From Symsagittifera roscoffensis (taxonomy: Eukaryota > Xenacoelomorpha > Acoela > Convolutidae), in contig NC_087062.1 in the NCBI RefSeq assembly GCF_963678635.1, positions 27,492,833-27,556,832 on the forward strand: a stretch of 64,000 nt of DNA, given 5' to 3'. Made by a program: the position numbers and the translations under genes. The first letter of the stretch is position 1. Every line of letters starts with the position of its first letter. The notes beneath the pieces were generated by a model. The model did no database searches, was not told where the DNA came from, and saw only the letters and a list, made by a program, of their open reading frames with translations. This document shows positions 53,601 through 64,000 of this stretch, piece by piece.

Positions 53601-54870
53601 ACCTCTTTTTCTCTTTAATATTAGTTTAAAATTTCATTTCGTAAACTAGAAATTATGTGAAGAAAATTTAGACATGGTTTTGTTATTCAAACATAGACGA
53701 AGAAAACTGGGGACAGTTCACCATTCTTCAAAAGCAATGATAAAAGAATATGTCAAAACATAGTAGCAAAGGGTGGACCCTTTCGGTCAAGGGGTAGAAT
53801 CACTGAAGGAGGGGGATCAGAAATGGAATTGGTTTCCACCAGTTCCATTACTGTACTCTGTCCGTTGTTATAACAGAACTCAATTTGTACTTTGTTTTTT
53901 ACTCAATTTGTACTTAAGTTTTTTGTTGCGGCTGACTATTTGTGCAGTTGAAATCGGGAGCCCATATGAAACACTGTGAGCGACTAAAATTGATCTCCCT
54001 TTTGCTCATTTTTTTTTCTATTTTCTAGCGCTACATAATGTGCATATCAACTGCCAAATTTTAAGATTGTACCTTAAAATCCGAAAACCGGAGAGGCTTA
54101 AATTTCAGGCCGAGTTATAAAAGTATTTTTAGTGTGTTGGTATTTTTTAAGCTTTTTTGGTGTTGGCATATTTTAAAAGGTTTTTGGGCGCCCCATTCCT
54201 TTATCATCTTAATTAAAAATGGAACTATCACATTTCCTGCAGCTAGTATGGTAGTTTGACCGTTTTTGTTATCTTTGGACTGAAACCAATACTAATGGAA
54301 AACGTGATTATTTTCCTATCTTTTTTTTCTCACTTACGACTTACGTATTGAGTATCACATCATATTAGTTAAATTGAAATCCTCAAAATACTTAACCCTT
54401 TTTAAGAGCTCGTTCGTTTCAATTAGAGTAGATGGTTGCTAATTGACTCTCTTAGACACTCTTAGCACAGCGGAAAGCTACGTGCTTATTTCCGCCCGGG
54501 AAAATCTACCAACTACCAATGGTCAGAAGATGAATGGGAATTGATGATTTTTATGTGACAGCTAGTGGCGATCTTGGCAAGAGATGAGGAAAAGGATGCA
54601 GCGATTTTATTTAACTTAGAGGTCATGTTTTTTTTTCGATTTGTGTTTCCGGTTTCTTGAGTCCGTTACTTAATATTTTTTTAAGAGTTAATTAAAATAG
54701 TTCAGACTCTTATAAAGGTTGTGATGATATTTTTTGTTTTCTTTTTAGGAAAAGTCTTGAAATTTGTCCAGACTCATATGTACTTTTTTGCGGTTTGATT
54801 TTTCGTTTTTTTTCCAAGTCACTTTAGTTTCTTTAAAAAGAAAAGCAGCTCCCCTATCAAACAGCAAAGT
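50699..54870. other. Non-coding region after the last Slo2 exon
   Basis: No further RCK exon recognised. It contains a hAT-type MITE (51024-51402), a fragment of one at about 53765-53815 (GGGTGGACCCTTTCGGTCAAG), and AT-rich sequence. Confidence 0.55.
51024..51402. mobile_element. hAT-type MITE, 379 bp
   Basis: Ends CAGGGGCGGATCTAGG and a GCCGCCCCTG complement, flanked on both sides by ACCGCAAT, a perfect 8-bp target duplication. Opposite in orientation to the copy at 46062-46478, with which it shares GTCGACC, GGCGCGCGCTCC and GGCGCC motifs. Confidence 0.9.
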
Positions 54871-56762
54871 TTAAAGGACACGAGAAAGTTGAACGATTTC
54901 AAGTTTCCAAAGTGAAATGTAATTTTCAGATTTCTCAGCAAATTTTTTTTTTTTCGTAATGATCCAGTTGTCATGCGCTAATAATTTCTTTCGCAACTCT
55001 GTCTTGAATGTGTATTGAAACTTTGCGACCTTTAACTTGACGAGGGATAAGAGGAAATTTGAAGTTAGTGTAGCTTTTGTATTGTTTGGACCTGCCGAGA
55101 CGATTAAACACATGAGCGTGTCGTTTGGCAAAATACGAGCTCCAGTACTCTGATGTCGGATCTTGTGACGTATCTCCAAGCAGATGAATAGGTTCAGCCC
55201 GCATTTGGGTTGTTACCACTCAGAACTTATCATGAAGAACCAGACCTAGAAGTTTACGCGTTCGATTTTCGGAAATGAGGAAAGTGGCATCTTCAACTTT
55301 CTAACCATTTGAAGAAATAAGGTTCGTGATCGTGCCTAAGAGTCGAATGGGACGCTTATTGTAGTCCACGTACATGGTTTCAATAGGGTGCCGCGCAACA
55401 TCTGGGAAATTAATGGAAGGGTTACGCTGTAACAAAAGATCAAAGAAGCGTTCATCGAGGAACGAAACATGACTTCCTGTATCAATCGTGGAGTAAAAGA
55501 AACTAGAACCTGACCGAATTTGAATGCTGAGGCTCCTAGTTTTTCATCCAACTGATTTAAGTACCTCAATGCTGTCGATCTGTATTGCATTCTCTATCTG
55601 GAAGACTCCGTACTCCGGTTCACTATCACATTCGACGTCTATGAAGTTACATACAATCTAACGCATGATTTGGCGTTTTCATCTTCTTGGATCAAGTTCA
55701 CGCTTCGTTTAGACGATTTGCAACACTTTGCAAAGTGACAACGCTTTTTACAGAGGTTACACGTAAGTTCCCGAGCTGGACAAGGTTTCCTGTGATCTAG
55801 ACTAAAAGGGTTACCGTAGAAGTAGTATGGTTTATTCGCTTGGTTACCTTGGGTATTTTGACGGTTCGGTTGATTCTGAGGATAATTGCGTTTCTCTCTG
55901 GACGACTGAATTGAAAAAGCTGGTTCTTGTTTAATTTTAATGATGTTTGATTTTTGATTATGAGGAAAAAGCTTCTGAAATTTGGCTGACGTGCTAGTCC
56001 CTTTTTCACACTCCAACGCGAGTTTGAAAGTGTATCAAGATCTGTCTTCGCTTTAATAAGATGTTGCTGGACATCTACATCTCGAATTCTTCCAATGAAG
56101 AGGTTTTTGAGTGTCGCCCTACTCCTGAGCATTGGGCCAGTTACATGATGCGATTTAAGCACTGAGTCGAGCGTAAAACGAGGAAAAAGTGTCGTTCTCG
56201 AGCATGAATATGGTATTATACAGCTTTTTTCATTCAACTGTGTAATCCCGTTCCACTTTAAACAACGTTTCACAATTAGTGTGAAAATCACGGAACGATA
56301 TAACGCTAATGTCTGTATGTGGAAATGAGTCAGCAAATCACCTCTTGCCTTCGTTACCCAAGGAGAAAAAACAAGCGTGACTTTAAACGAGCCTCCGCCT
56401 CATGATAGAACCAGTTTTGGCTGATTCGAGAGCCTTTCCTCCTGCGTTCGAGGTTCAATTCGAACCGCTGCCTAGTCTCTAAGGATGCGAGCATTGGCCT
56501 CCGCTGCATCTTCCCCAGTAATGATTGTTTCTGGTTTCGGAGGGGGGTCGTCAGAGATCTCCACAGGCTCGACAAGAAGGTCTTGTGGGTTAATTTTGTC
56601 TTTCAGCCTGACTGCCAGAAAGAAGTGGCCAATCCAAGACTCCCAAAGAAACGGCTGGTTAATTGGTGGTTTCTCCCAGAAGGGAGGGATCCCTTACAGG
56701 TCAGTCCTGTCTTTGTTCACAGGAACTGCTGGCTGCGCCATGACATTTGCCGAGTTTTATTG
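54871..56762 (-). pseudogene. Decayed Ty3/gypsy-type gag and protease
   Basis: On the - strand, in broken frames, the order is: a Gag start near 56742 (MAQPAVPVNKDRTD, stop soon after, then PPFWEKPPINQPFLWESW), a long Gag body, a CCHC knuckle (CNLCKKRCHFAKCC, about 55710-55755), a retropepsin active site IDTGS near 55480, and the approach to RT (FPLIPRQVKGRKVSIHIQDR). RT and integrase are missing. At least three frame changes and stops show it is dead. It is unrelated in sequence to the 18.8-kb element. Confidence 0.75.
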
Positions 56763-57503
56763 ACTCCAAAACTTAGTTGTGTATATTAGTGTAAATTGAT
56801 TATTGGTTTGAAATTTGTACACGATAAGTAGATTAGTTAGATACTCAGTATCAATTAGTTCTTAAACTGTTTGTCTTTAAGCCGAGAGTGTAACGGCATG
56901 AAAATTGTTACATCTAACCTTGATGTAATTAATTAAGAGAGTGACCACGTTCAACGTGCCGCTCGACATAAGCCGCTGAATGACCTTGATTAAGGTTAAT
57001 GAAATAAACTGCAGAGTTACTGCACAAAAGTCATGATGGTAACGAGGTAGTGAAGATCGCCTCATGACAGGGCTAATCAAAATGGGTCACTTTTAATAAA
57101 AAAAACTGTCGTTTATGGAGCGTTAAGGCATCTATTTTTCTCTAAAATTCGAAAATGTACACTTAAAAATTTAAATTTGCGTTCATTGACTCGTTTCCAA
57201 CTGTCTGTTGGGTATATTTAATATATTTCTTCGTTACTTAAGTAACTTTTCAACAAGGACGGGGTTTGGGGTTCTATACAACAGTAGCTCGAGTAAAATA
57301 GATGCGACTAATTCAAGTGAGGCTTCAAATCTATTATGAAGGGAATAACTTTAAGTTTCCCAAAATTTCGGTGAATGTTTTTTTTTCTATTCTAGCACAA
57401 AGTTTTGTTTTAGCTATGTTTTTTCTAGAGTTTGTGATTTAGTCGTAGTAACGCCATAACAAAAAATCAATTGTTAATCATTTGTTTTGAAACACAAAAG
57501 TTT
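56763..57503. other. Non-coding region
   Basis: May include the LTR of the decayed gypsy element, but I could not define LTR ends. No gene recognised. Confidence 0.4.
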
Positions 57504-57509
57504 TTTATT
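57504..57509 (-). terminator. Possible polyadenylation signal
   Basis: AATAAA on the - strand, 12 nt after the stop codon of the coiled-coil gene. Confidence 0.4.
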
Positions 57510-57521
57510 ATTCACAAGTCT

Positions 57522-57608
57522 TCAATTGTTTTCCGCCTGGTTCAAACTCTGTTGTCTTTGTGCCATCTTCTGCCTGTGTCTGTTGTACAGTTGTTCAGCC
57601 CTCTCAAC
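57522..57608 (-). CDS. Terminal exon of an unidentified coiled-coil protein gene
   Basis: Acceptor TTTTTCAG (on the - strand), phase 0. It encodes VERAEQLYNRHRQKMAQRQQ followed by SLNQAENN and a stop. The charge pattern continues the helix of the preceding exon. A poly(A) signal follows closely. The gene is convergent with Slo2. I do not recognise the family. Confidence 0.7.
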   Translation of the reverse strand, partial: VERAEQLYNRHRQKMAQRQQSLNQAENN

Positions 57609-57739
57609 CTGAAAAATTCTGGAAATAAAATCAAAAGGAAATATATTTTTTGTTTCAACTTTGAAAATAGTATTATATAAAATTAGTAGGAACAATATTT
57701 TTTATATCCAACTATTAGGTAACAATTACGCAAACTCAC
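57609..57739 (-). other. Short intron of the coiled-coil gene
   Basis: 131 bp with GTGAGT donor and TTTTTCAG acceptor on the - strand, phase 0. Confidence 0.65.
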
Positions 57740-57835
57740 CTCTTTCTCCAAGCGCATGATCTCTCGCTTCATCCTCAGTTCCAACTGTTGGATCTCCTTG
57801 GAACTGCTGTTGTCCTGTTCCAGAGCCGCCATCGC
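57740..57835 (-). CDS. Penultimate exon of the coiled-coil protein gene
   Basis: 32 codons, phase 0 at both ends, acceptor TATTTTATAG and donor GTGAGT on the - strand. It encodes AMAALEQDNSSSKEIQQLEL and RMKREIMRLEKE, a heptad-like charged helix. With the terminal exon it makes a C-terminal coiled coil of about 50 residues. The ATG near its start could also be the first codon of a very short protein, but the open phase-0 acceptor favours upstream exons. Confidence 0.7.
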
Positions 57836-58321
57836 CTATAAAATATCTTATTGCAAGTAGTACTACCACAATTATTATACCTAACTTTCCTTTTACGGAT
57901 TAATTAAAACATACAGTACAAATCAAATTTTTTAACAAAGTTCTAAAATGTCTACAGTTGGCACAATTGCCTCACAGAAACCGTGAACATCCTAGAAAGG
58001 TGCAAGAGTTAAAATTTTGCCAGCATTAGCTGCACCTATTTTTTCCTAAAAAGCAGATTTGCCATAAGTAGGCATTTTTGAGCTGAGTTGAAATTATAGT
58101 TTCCTGGTTATACAAGACAAGTGAAGTAATTAGAGCAAGATGCTACCTTGTTAGTGTTCTTTTTCTTGAAGTTTACATAATCTGTAGATGTAGTCAAATG
58201 ATTGTAACGAGTTTTTAAGTGCTATTTAATCGTTTTGGTCTAATGAGGAACAAACGACTATTCCAGAAATTTTTGGGAAAATTGAGATATAGAAATTAAA
58301 ATTACATTAGTTTGACCTGAA

Positions 58322-58378
58322 GCCCACAATTTTACCGGAGGCCCACAATTTTACCGGGGGCCCACAATTTTACCGGAG
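58322..58378. repeat. 19-bp tandem repeat, three units
   Basis: Three units of GCCCACAATTTTACCGGAG, the middle one with one change (GGGG). Confidence 0.9.
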
Positions 58379-58399
58379 GCCCCTTTTTTTTGCAATTAA

Positions 58400-59226
58400 A
58401 AACCTTTATAATTCATTGTAATCGATTATAATCAATCTTATTTTTACAACTAAATTCGAATATTTTTGCAAAACTTTTGCAATTTTGCAGGAAATTTGCT
58501 AATTGTAAGCTACATCTTTTATTAAAAACCAGGTTTCAATGTCACCCCTCATTTTTTTACCTCCTCCAACTAAAGAGGGAGTAGGTAAACTAGTAAGTAA
58601 TCCCCTTATGTTCAACCGTAAGGGCGGGTTGGCGGTTGTGGTGAACGGGCAGGGACGGCAGGGGGTAAACTCGGAGGGGGTGTTGGGTAAAGTATGCTGG
58701 GGGGGGGGGGGGGGGGTTACGTAAAGTAAGCCGGGTGGGGCTGGGTTCGTTCAATCACTATTCAACGCCAACCCCCAAATTCTACTATTAAATAGTTCCC
58801 CCCTTACCACCGTTCAAACCTTACCCCCCTCCCCATGCAAAATGAAGTGTTAAACTCAGATAAACCGAAACTTTTTTTATTATTTCTTTCGTAAACTGTA
58901 ACATTTTAAGAAACGGAGAAACGGAATAGGTACAACTGCACTAAACAGGAAATGATATAACTTTGAAAATTACAAATTTCATTAACCTTTCGAAAAATTC
59001 ATTTTAATCGAATATAATTGGTTATAATGGATTATATAGGCATCAAAAATATTTGGATTATCAACCATTGTTAATGGATTATAATCGATTATAACGGATT
59101 ACATTGACATGAAAAATATTCAACCTCTAAACAATTTCTAATGAATTAAAATAGTTTATTTTGTAGTTTTTTAATAATGACCATATTATGACAACATAAT
59201 CGATTATGATCCATGGTCGTTCGGTG
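58400..59226. mobile_element. Second, truncated copy of the AT-palindrome/G-rich element
   Basis: The right end (ATAATCGATTATGATCCATGG then TTCGGTGC) resembles the 26-bp terminal repeat of the element at 62353-63557. The inside has the same plan: arrays of TAATCGATTATAAT/GGATTATAAT motifs on both sides of a core with AAACTGGCAGGG-like and poly-G/poly-C text (58560-58840). The left terminus was not found. Confidence 0.5.
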
Positions 59227-60399
59227 CGGGTATCTAGGAATTTTTCGCATAAAATCTTACAAGTTTTTACAAAAACAGGCTCTAAGAATGTTACAAGATT
59301 CGTACTTTTTCTTACAAGAAAGTTGTAAGAAAAAGAAATTCTCTTGCAAAAGTTTCATAAACTTTTTTTTCCTTAAAATTTTTTTAATTACAAGTACAAA
59401 AATTCTCCGTGGTCGCAGAATACAAATTTAGAAACTCATTAGCCAAGCTTAACCATTTATCATAAGACTTTATTGAAATAAGTTCTAACTCCTTAGTGTT
59501 ACCTAATAGCTCATTTCTGGAGTTTTCGTCAAAATATCTGCACCCTGCTTACAGTACGGCCTCGGATATGTGACAAGATTCGTCAAAGTTGAATTTTTAG
59601 TAGTCTCAAAAAAAAACTTCGAGCCGCTAAATATGGATAGCCGAGAGATTTATTTTTTTTCGGAATTGATTGTTCGAAATTAGTACGATATAACAACAAT
59701 CATAAACTTTTCACATGCCTAAATTTGAAATAAACTTAAAAAATTTTATTGGATTCATTTTTTCCGTAGATGCGGTAAAGAATCATATTCAAATTCGTTT
59801 GAACAATTTTTTGAATTTTTGAAAAACTAGCGTTGTTTTTTTTTGCGAAAAAGTTGCCATCTTGTGTCATCAAACTGTAAGGTAGCAGAGCTTTTCGTAG
59901 GGTGGTCAACCCGCGCATTTCCAATCAAATGAAATTTGTTCTGAAGAGATACCGAGTTTGGCTAGTGTACGGCGGAAGGTGAATTTATCTATAATAATAG
60001 TTTATGGTATTAATATCATGCATGTGACACAAGAAATTGTGCATTAAACTGAGACTGCAGCTTTACATTTTACCGCCACTTCACAGCACTTCTATTAGGC
60101 CAATTTACGTATATAAAATTAGTTTAAATGTTTTTTTGTTTTTTAAAAAGATTTTTAAGAAGTCTAAAAAATAACAAGTAGTTGAGTTCGATCGCAAATC
60201 TTTTGTTTGTGGAAATATTCATTTCGAATTTTGTAGTTTATATTTTACTTCAGAAAACTTTCTCTCAAATGCTCAAAATATCTTCAAAGGTTTTCAGTTT
60301 GCGTTTCACATTGTTTCTGAATCTTCTTGTTGATAATTTTCTAGTTTTCAGTCAAGTTCTTAGCTTAATTACTTAAAACAAGATGAGATTTTCTGTTCC

Positions 60400-60700
60400 G
60401 ACCAATTAATAAATGGGGAGTAACTTTGTATTTGGGTGTGTTTTTTTTTTATTTTGCCTTCCACACAAAATTAGGTACGACAGATAGTTATGGGAATGGT
60501 TCGAGTGATATATCATATTAAAGCAATTTCAGTCATGATTCGAACGACATTCAAAAATTTACAAAAAATTGTCCCAGTATTGAAAAAAAACAGGTTTAAT
60601 TTTTTGGATTTTTAATTGAATGTTAATTTGAATGTTGTTGAATAGTTGAAACACGCCACAACTGCTGGCTTGTTTCTGTCAAAGTATTTTTAGCTCGTAA
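60400..60700 (+). repeat. Member of a dispersed repeat family
   Basis: Matches 47790-48240 in order (AATGGGGAGTAACTTTGTAT, GGTTCGAGTGATATATCATA, TTAAAGC, GATTCGAACGACATTC). Confidence 0.5.
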
Positions 60701-61621
60701 TTTGATTATCAAAAAGCTGCGTAGCTGTTAGTTATTCGTGTCTACAACTTTGTTACCAGAATGGAAGTTTGTCCTTAATTTCATCCTACAAAAATCCAAA
60801 TATAGATTTCTTTACATAAATTATGCACCGGGCAGGCTACAGTTCGGAAAACCAGTAAAAGGTGAAAAATCGTAACAAGGGACGATTCGTATTGAGGCAT
60901 TGACAAGTAACGACCACTTGCTCCGCTGGGCTTAGATTTGGTAGCTGAAGAACACTGCGCGCGACTAATCGATTGTTACTGATGGTTGAAAATTAACATT
61001 TTTTGCGCGGCTTAACACTAGAGCTCATAGTTGTAAATGATGAAACATATTTTTAGACAAAACGACCTGACAGCATGTGGTTTACTTAAGAGTAAGTATA
61101 TGTTGTTTTTTCTCGATGAATTTTGTAATTAGGTATAATTACATCTGAACCTTGCGTTCTTTTTACCTACTTCAATGGAACTTTGCTAAAAATGCAAGGA
61201 AACTGATGCTAAGGGAATCGATATATTTTTTCGTTCGTTTAAAAACGTTTTCTATTTTCTGAATTTTTTACCTGATGCCGAGTGATTCGATCACTCTGTG
61301 CTACCCTTGTTATATCTTGGATTGCAAATTGATTGCCTTTTAATTTAAAGCTTTGATATATGGGTTAGGCTTGACTGCCGAAGAAAATGCGGAATACTTA
61401 AGCTTGGGACGTTTTTTTATTCAGTCAGCTTTCGACTCTGTAACTAAGCGATGTCGACGAAATTGTTTTTTTTTCACTGTGATTGAAAAATTACCGGGGT
61501 ATGGAAATTCCTCATATGGCTAATTTGTTATAATTAACGCGCGATTCAGTGCTTTCTTATAACATGCGTTAGCGGAATTTTAATGCGTTCCAAATTGAGT
61601 TGATACCAGCAATTCAACCCT

Positions 61622-61686
61622 GTTAGACAATACGAAACGTTAGACAATACGCCTAACAAAATGTTAGACAATACGCCTAACAAAAT
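61622..61686. repeat. 24-bp tandem repeat
   Basis: GTTAGACAATACG occurs three times; the last two units also share GCCTAACAAAAT, giving a 24-bp period. Confidence 0.8.
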
Positions 61687-62131
61687 TTATAGAGATCGAT
61701 GCAAACGTGCTATGAAAAATCCGAAACTCGAAAAAGTTATTACTTAAAGAAAAATAGTAGTCCCAGAAAGATTTACAGGACCAATTGATGGAGTGCTCGG
61801 GCAATGCTATTAAAAAGTGATCAGAAGGATAATAGAAAATGCGATGGATTTGATACTAAAAATACGGTACAACTGCAAAAAAAACCTCCAAAAAGTTGGA
61901 GAGTATCTGTGCAGAAAGTGTTAATATGAAATGCACTTGTTAGGGTAAAAATGGATTTAATATGAAGACGTAACCATTTATTTTACTGCAAATCCCTATC
62001 AAAATTCAAGCCGTGCTTACAATTTGCAGTTTCCGCTTAAAATTTGCGGATTATGGGACAGCGCTTTTTTACTATGTACAAATATATACTTTTTTGTGAT
62101 TACTGCTGTTTCTTTGTGGTAGTTGCGGACT

Positions 62132-62281
62132 TTTGGAGCAATTTTGAGCGTAACAGTGTTTTAACTTTTTGTTCGTGGAATCCAAAACGGCATTGAAGAT
62201 TAAGAAAAATAAGCGAAGAAAAATCTGGACTCTTGCGGAATCCGCGTACAATTTACAAATAACGCAGTTTGGCCTCATAAT
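62132..62281. mobile_element. Diverged copy of the 202-bp MITE
   Basis: The right part (CTTGCGGAATCCGCG..GCAGTTTGGCCTCATAATG) matches the right end of the MITEs at 1622 and 2005. The left end is not recognisable. Confidence 0.5.
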
Positions 62282-62349
62282 GCTCAAATTCCTGACGCAA
62301 TGGGAGGCTATTTTGAAAAAAATTCCATAAAAGTAGCAAGTCAGACTTC
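62275..62349. repeat. 75-bp direct repeat, left copy
   Basis: Begins TCATAATGCTCAAATTCCTG and ends AGTCAGACTTC. Same length as 63559-63633 with about three differences. It lies three bases outside the left terminus of the inverted-repeat element. Confidence 0.9.
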
Positions 62350-62352
62350 CCC

Positions 62353-63557
62353 GCACCGGAGTTCCATGGATAATAATCAATTATAATGGAAAAATGTTGT
62401 CTAAAATGTTGTCATTATAATCCATTATTGTGGCAAATTTAGACCACGAAATCGATTATATTGTCATTATAATCGATGATTTTCGTAAGAACACAATCCA
62501 TTAAAATCCATTATAGTGGATTATAATCCATTTAAAATCCATTATAATAGCTTCTGATCCTTTTAAAATCCATTATAACTGATTATAATGGATTATAATC
62601 TATACACTTTTTTGCAAAATCAATTTGCAATTTTTCTGCGTTACTCAAGGGCTACTCGCAATCTAAACCTAATCGAATTAACCCCCTCCCCACTTGTCCC
62701 CCAATCCGCGTTTGCCCAAACCCCCTCCCCTCACTCCCCTACGCTTATCCCTACGCCCACCCCCATGTTTGCTAAAGGTTATCCCCAACCCCCCCCCCCC
62801 CATGTTACAGTCCCCCCAGTTTTTTTTACCATTTTCAACGAGGACGGAGGAGGGAGTATACTCAGTTGTTCAGGTTACCCTCCAGCCCACATTTTTTACC
62901 TCCATAAAGGGGGGGGGGGCGAATGGCGGTTATGGTAAACTGGCAGGGAGGTGGGAGGGGGAGGTAAACTGGGGGGATGTAAATTATAAACCCCCTCCCC
63001 AAAGTCTACCAACTACAAATAAACAACCCTCCATAAAGGGGGGGGGGGCGAATGGCGTTTGTGGTAAGCTGGCAGGGAGCTGGGGGGAACAAGGGGGGGG
63101 GGGTGTATAAACAGGGAGGAAAACGGGGTGGGGGATTAAACAGGGAGGGGTAAACTGGGTATATAAGACAAAAATTATAAAAACTGAAAAGTGAAAAGTA
63201 AAATTTTATGAAACCTAATAAAGCAACTGCACTAAACAGGAAATGCGATAACTTTGAAAAAACTTGTAAATTTCATGACTAACCTCTCGAAAAAATCCAT
63301 TGTAATTTATTATAACCGATCATAAGCGGTTATATTGGGGATTATATGAAAAAGCGATTATATGAAAAATATACGAAATATAATCCTTTTTTAATGGATT
63401 ATAATCTATTATAATCGATTATAATGGATTGCATTGATATAAAAAATAATGGATTGAAATCCATTTTTAATCTATTATAATCGATTATTATCAAAATTTA
63501 TTGAGACAGACCACAAAAACTCAATAGAATCGATTATTATCCATGGAACTCCGGTGC
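62353..63557. mobile_element. 1.2-kb inverted-repeat element with G-rich core
   Basis: A perfect 26-bp terminal inverted repeat, starting GCACCGGAGTTCCATGGATA (62353-62378 and 63532-63557). Inside each end lie arrays of self-complementary motifs (ATAATCGATTAT, ATAATCCATTATAAT). The core (62680-63160) is C-rich then G-rich, with runs of up to 12 G and a repeated AAAGGGGGGGGGGCGAATGG motif. It has no transposase. Flanked by 75-bp direct repeats. Confidence 0.75.
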
Positions 63558-63558
63558 G

Positions 63559-63633
63559 TCATAATGCTCAAATTCCTGACGCAATGGGAGGCTATTTTGA
63601 AAGAAATTCGGTAAAAGTAGCAAGTCAGACTTC
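63559..63633. repeat. 75-bp direct repeat, right copy
   Basis: Partner of 62275-62349, one base outside the right terminus of the inverted-repeat element. Confidence 0.9.
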
Positions 63634-63742
63634 ATGCCACGCAAATTTGTTTTTCGTTGCCTCAGAAGTCTATCAATCCCCAAATTGACCTGGAACAAAG
63701 TCTTAAACTGATTTATGACTTTGAGTATTGCTGAAATCTTAC

Positions 63743-63916
63743 CGCGTGAAATGCCTCAGTCATTTCAACAGTGCCTGCTTCGGGAAGTGTCTCCTTCATG
63801 TTAGCCGATGCAGAGGATGAAATATTGGCAGGAGTCGAGATTAAGGGCTCGCTTCTTTTCCGAACATAACCGAGCATAGTTGGGCTAACAAACGACATGC
63901 GTTTTGAAGAAAACTC
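63743..63916 (-). CDS. Exon of an unidentified protein gene, possibly the coiled-coil gene
   Basis: 58 codons on the - strand between acceptor TTAATTTTCAG and donor GTAAGA, phase 0 at both ends. It encodes EFSSKRMSFVSPTMLGYVRK and then a Ser/Ala/Thr-rich stretch ending MTEAFHA. Phase and strand fit the exons at 57.5-57.8 kb, but no exon in between was seen, so joining them is an inference. No domain recognised. Confidence 0.55.
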
Positions 63917-64000
63917 CTGAAAATTAATTCTTAACCGGGGAAGCTTACAAAAAAATTCAGAACTGAGATATGTCAAAATCACTATAAATTGATGAAAGAA

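Larger units (their letters stand above)
57836..63742. other. Probable intron of the coiled-coil gene, rich in repeats
   Basis: No further exon recognised. It holds a 19-bp tandem repeat, two members of an inverted-repeat element with G-rich cores (to about 59226 and 62353-63557), a member of the CTATCCTTGTT family (60400-60700), a relic of the TGTTCCGACT family (61425-61610) and a small tandem repeat at 61622-61686. Confidence 0.5.

Noticed and set aside
54471-54570. Possible exon around 54.5 kb (+ strand, less AT-rich patch)
   Set aside because: No frame matches Slo2 RCK sequence and no consistent splice sites in phase were found.
62588-63110. Proline/glycine-rich frames of 116 and 138 codons
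   Set aside because: They arise from the C-rich and G-rich core of the inverted-repeat element.

Overview
This is a window of animal nuclear DNA, AT-rich, with spliced genes (canonical GT..AG introns), many small transposon relics and one very large LTR retroelement. The only gene I recognise firmly is a Slo2/KCNT-type potassium channel. Its sequence is too diverged, and the window too short, to name the phylum; a fast-evolving invertebrate is the best guess.

Layout: 1-12.7 kb holds no convincing gene, only repeats, MITE-like elements and a BEL/Pao integrase relic. From 12.7 to 50.7 kb the + strand carries the Slo2 gene, open at its 3' end: an N-terminal exon containing a 200-N assembly gap, exons for S1 to S4, the S5 exon, two alternative pore/S6 exons, and four exons of the first RCK domain. 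The exon phases agree at every junction. The two pore exons are both exactly 190 nt, enter and leave in the same phases, and encode aligned 63-residue pore-S6 segments with different selectivity filters (TVGFGD and TVGYGE). Because 190 is not a multiple of three, using both, or neither, shifts the frame, so they should be mutually exclusive.

The 25.5-kb intron between the S4 and S5 exons contains an 18.8-kb Ty3/gypsy-like retroelement on the - strand (17685-36482). It has 410-bp LTRs that I read as identical and a CATT target duplication, so it is a recent insertion. It encodes a small basic ORF, a single 2740-residue Gag-Pol frame (zinc knuckle, protease, RT, RNase H, integrase), two tiny hydrophobic ORFs, a 378-codon open frame without any methionine, an envelope-like ORF broken near its end by a 20-bp duplication, and a 601-residue protein of unknown function. 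Several of these ORFs are joined by ATGA stop/start overlaps.

From 50.7 to 64 kb: a hAT-type MITE with an 8-bp target duplication, a decayed Ty3/gypsy gag-protease fragment (- strand), exons of an unidentified - strand coiled-coil gene (57.5-57.8 kb, possibly also 63.7-63.9 kb), and a 1.2-kb inverted-repeat element flanked by 75-bp direct repeats. The remaining Slo2 exons (rest of RCK1, RCK2, C-terminus) were not found in the window.
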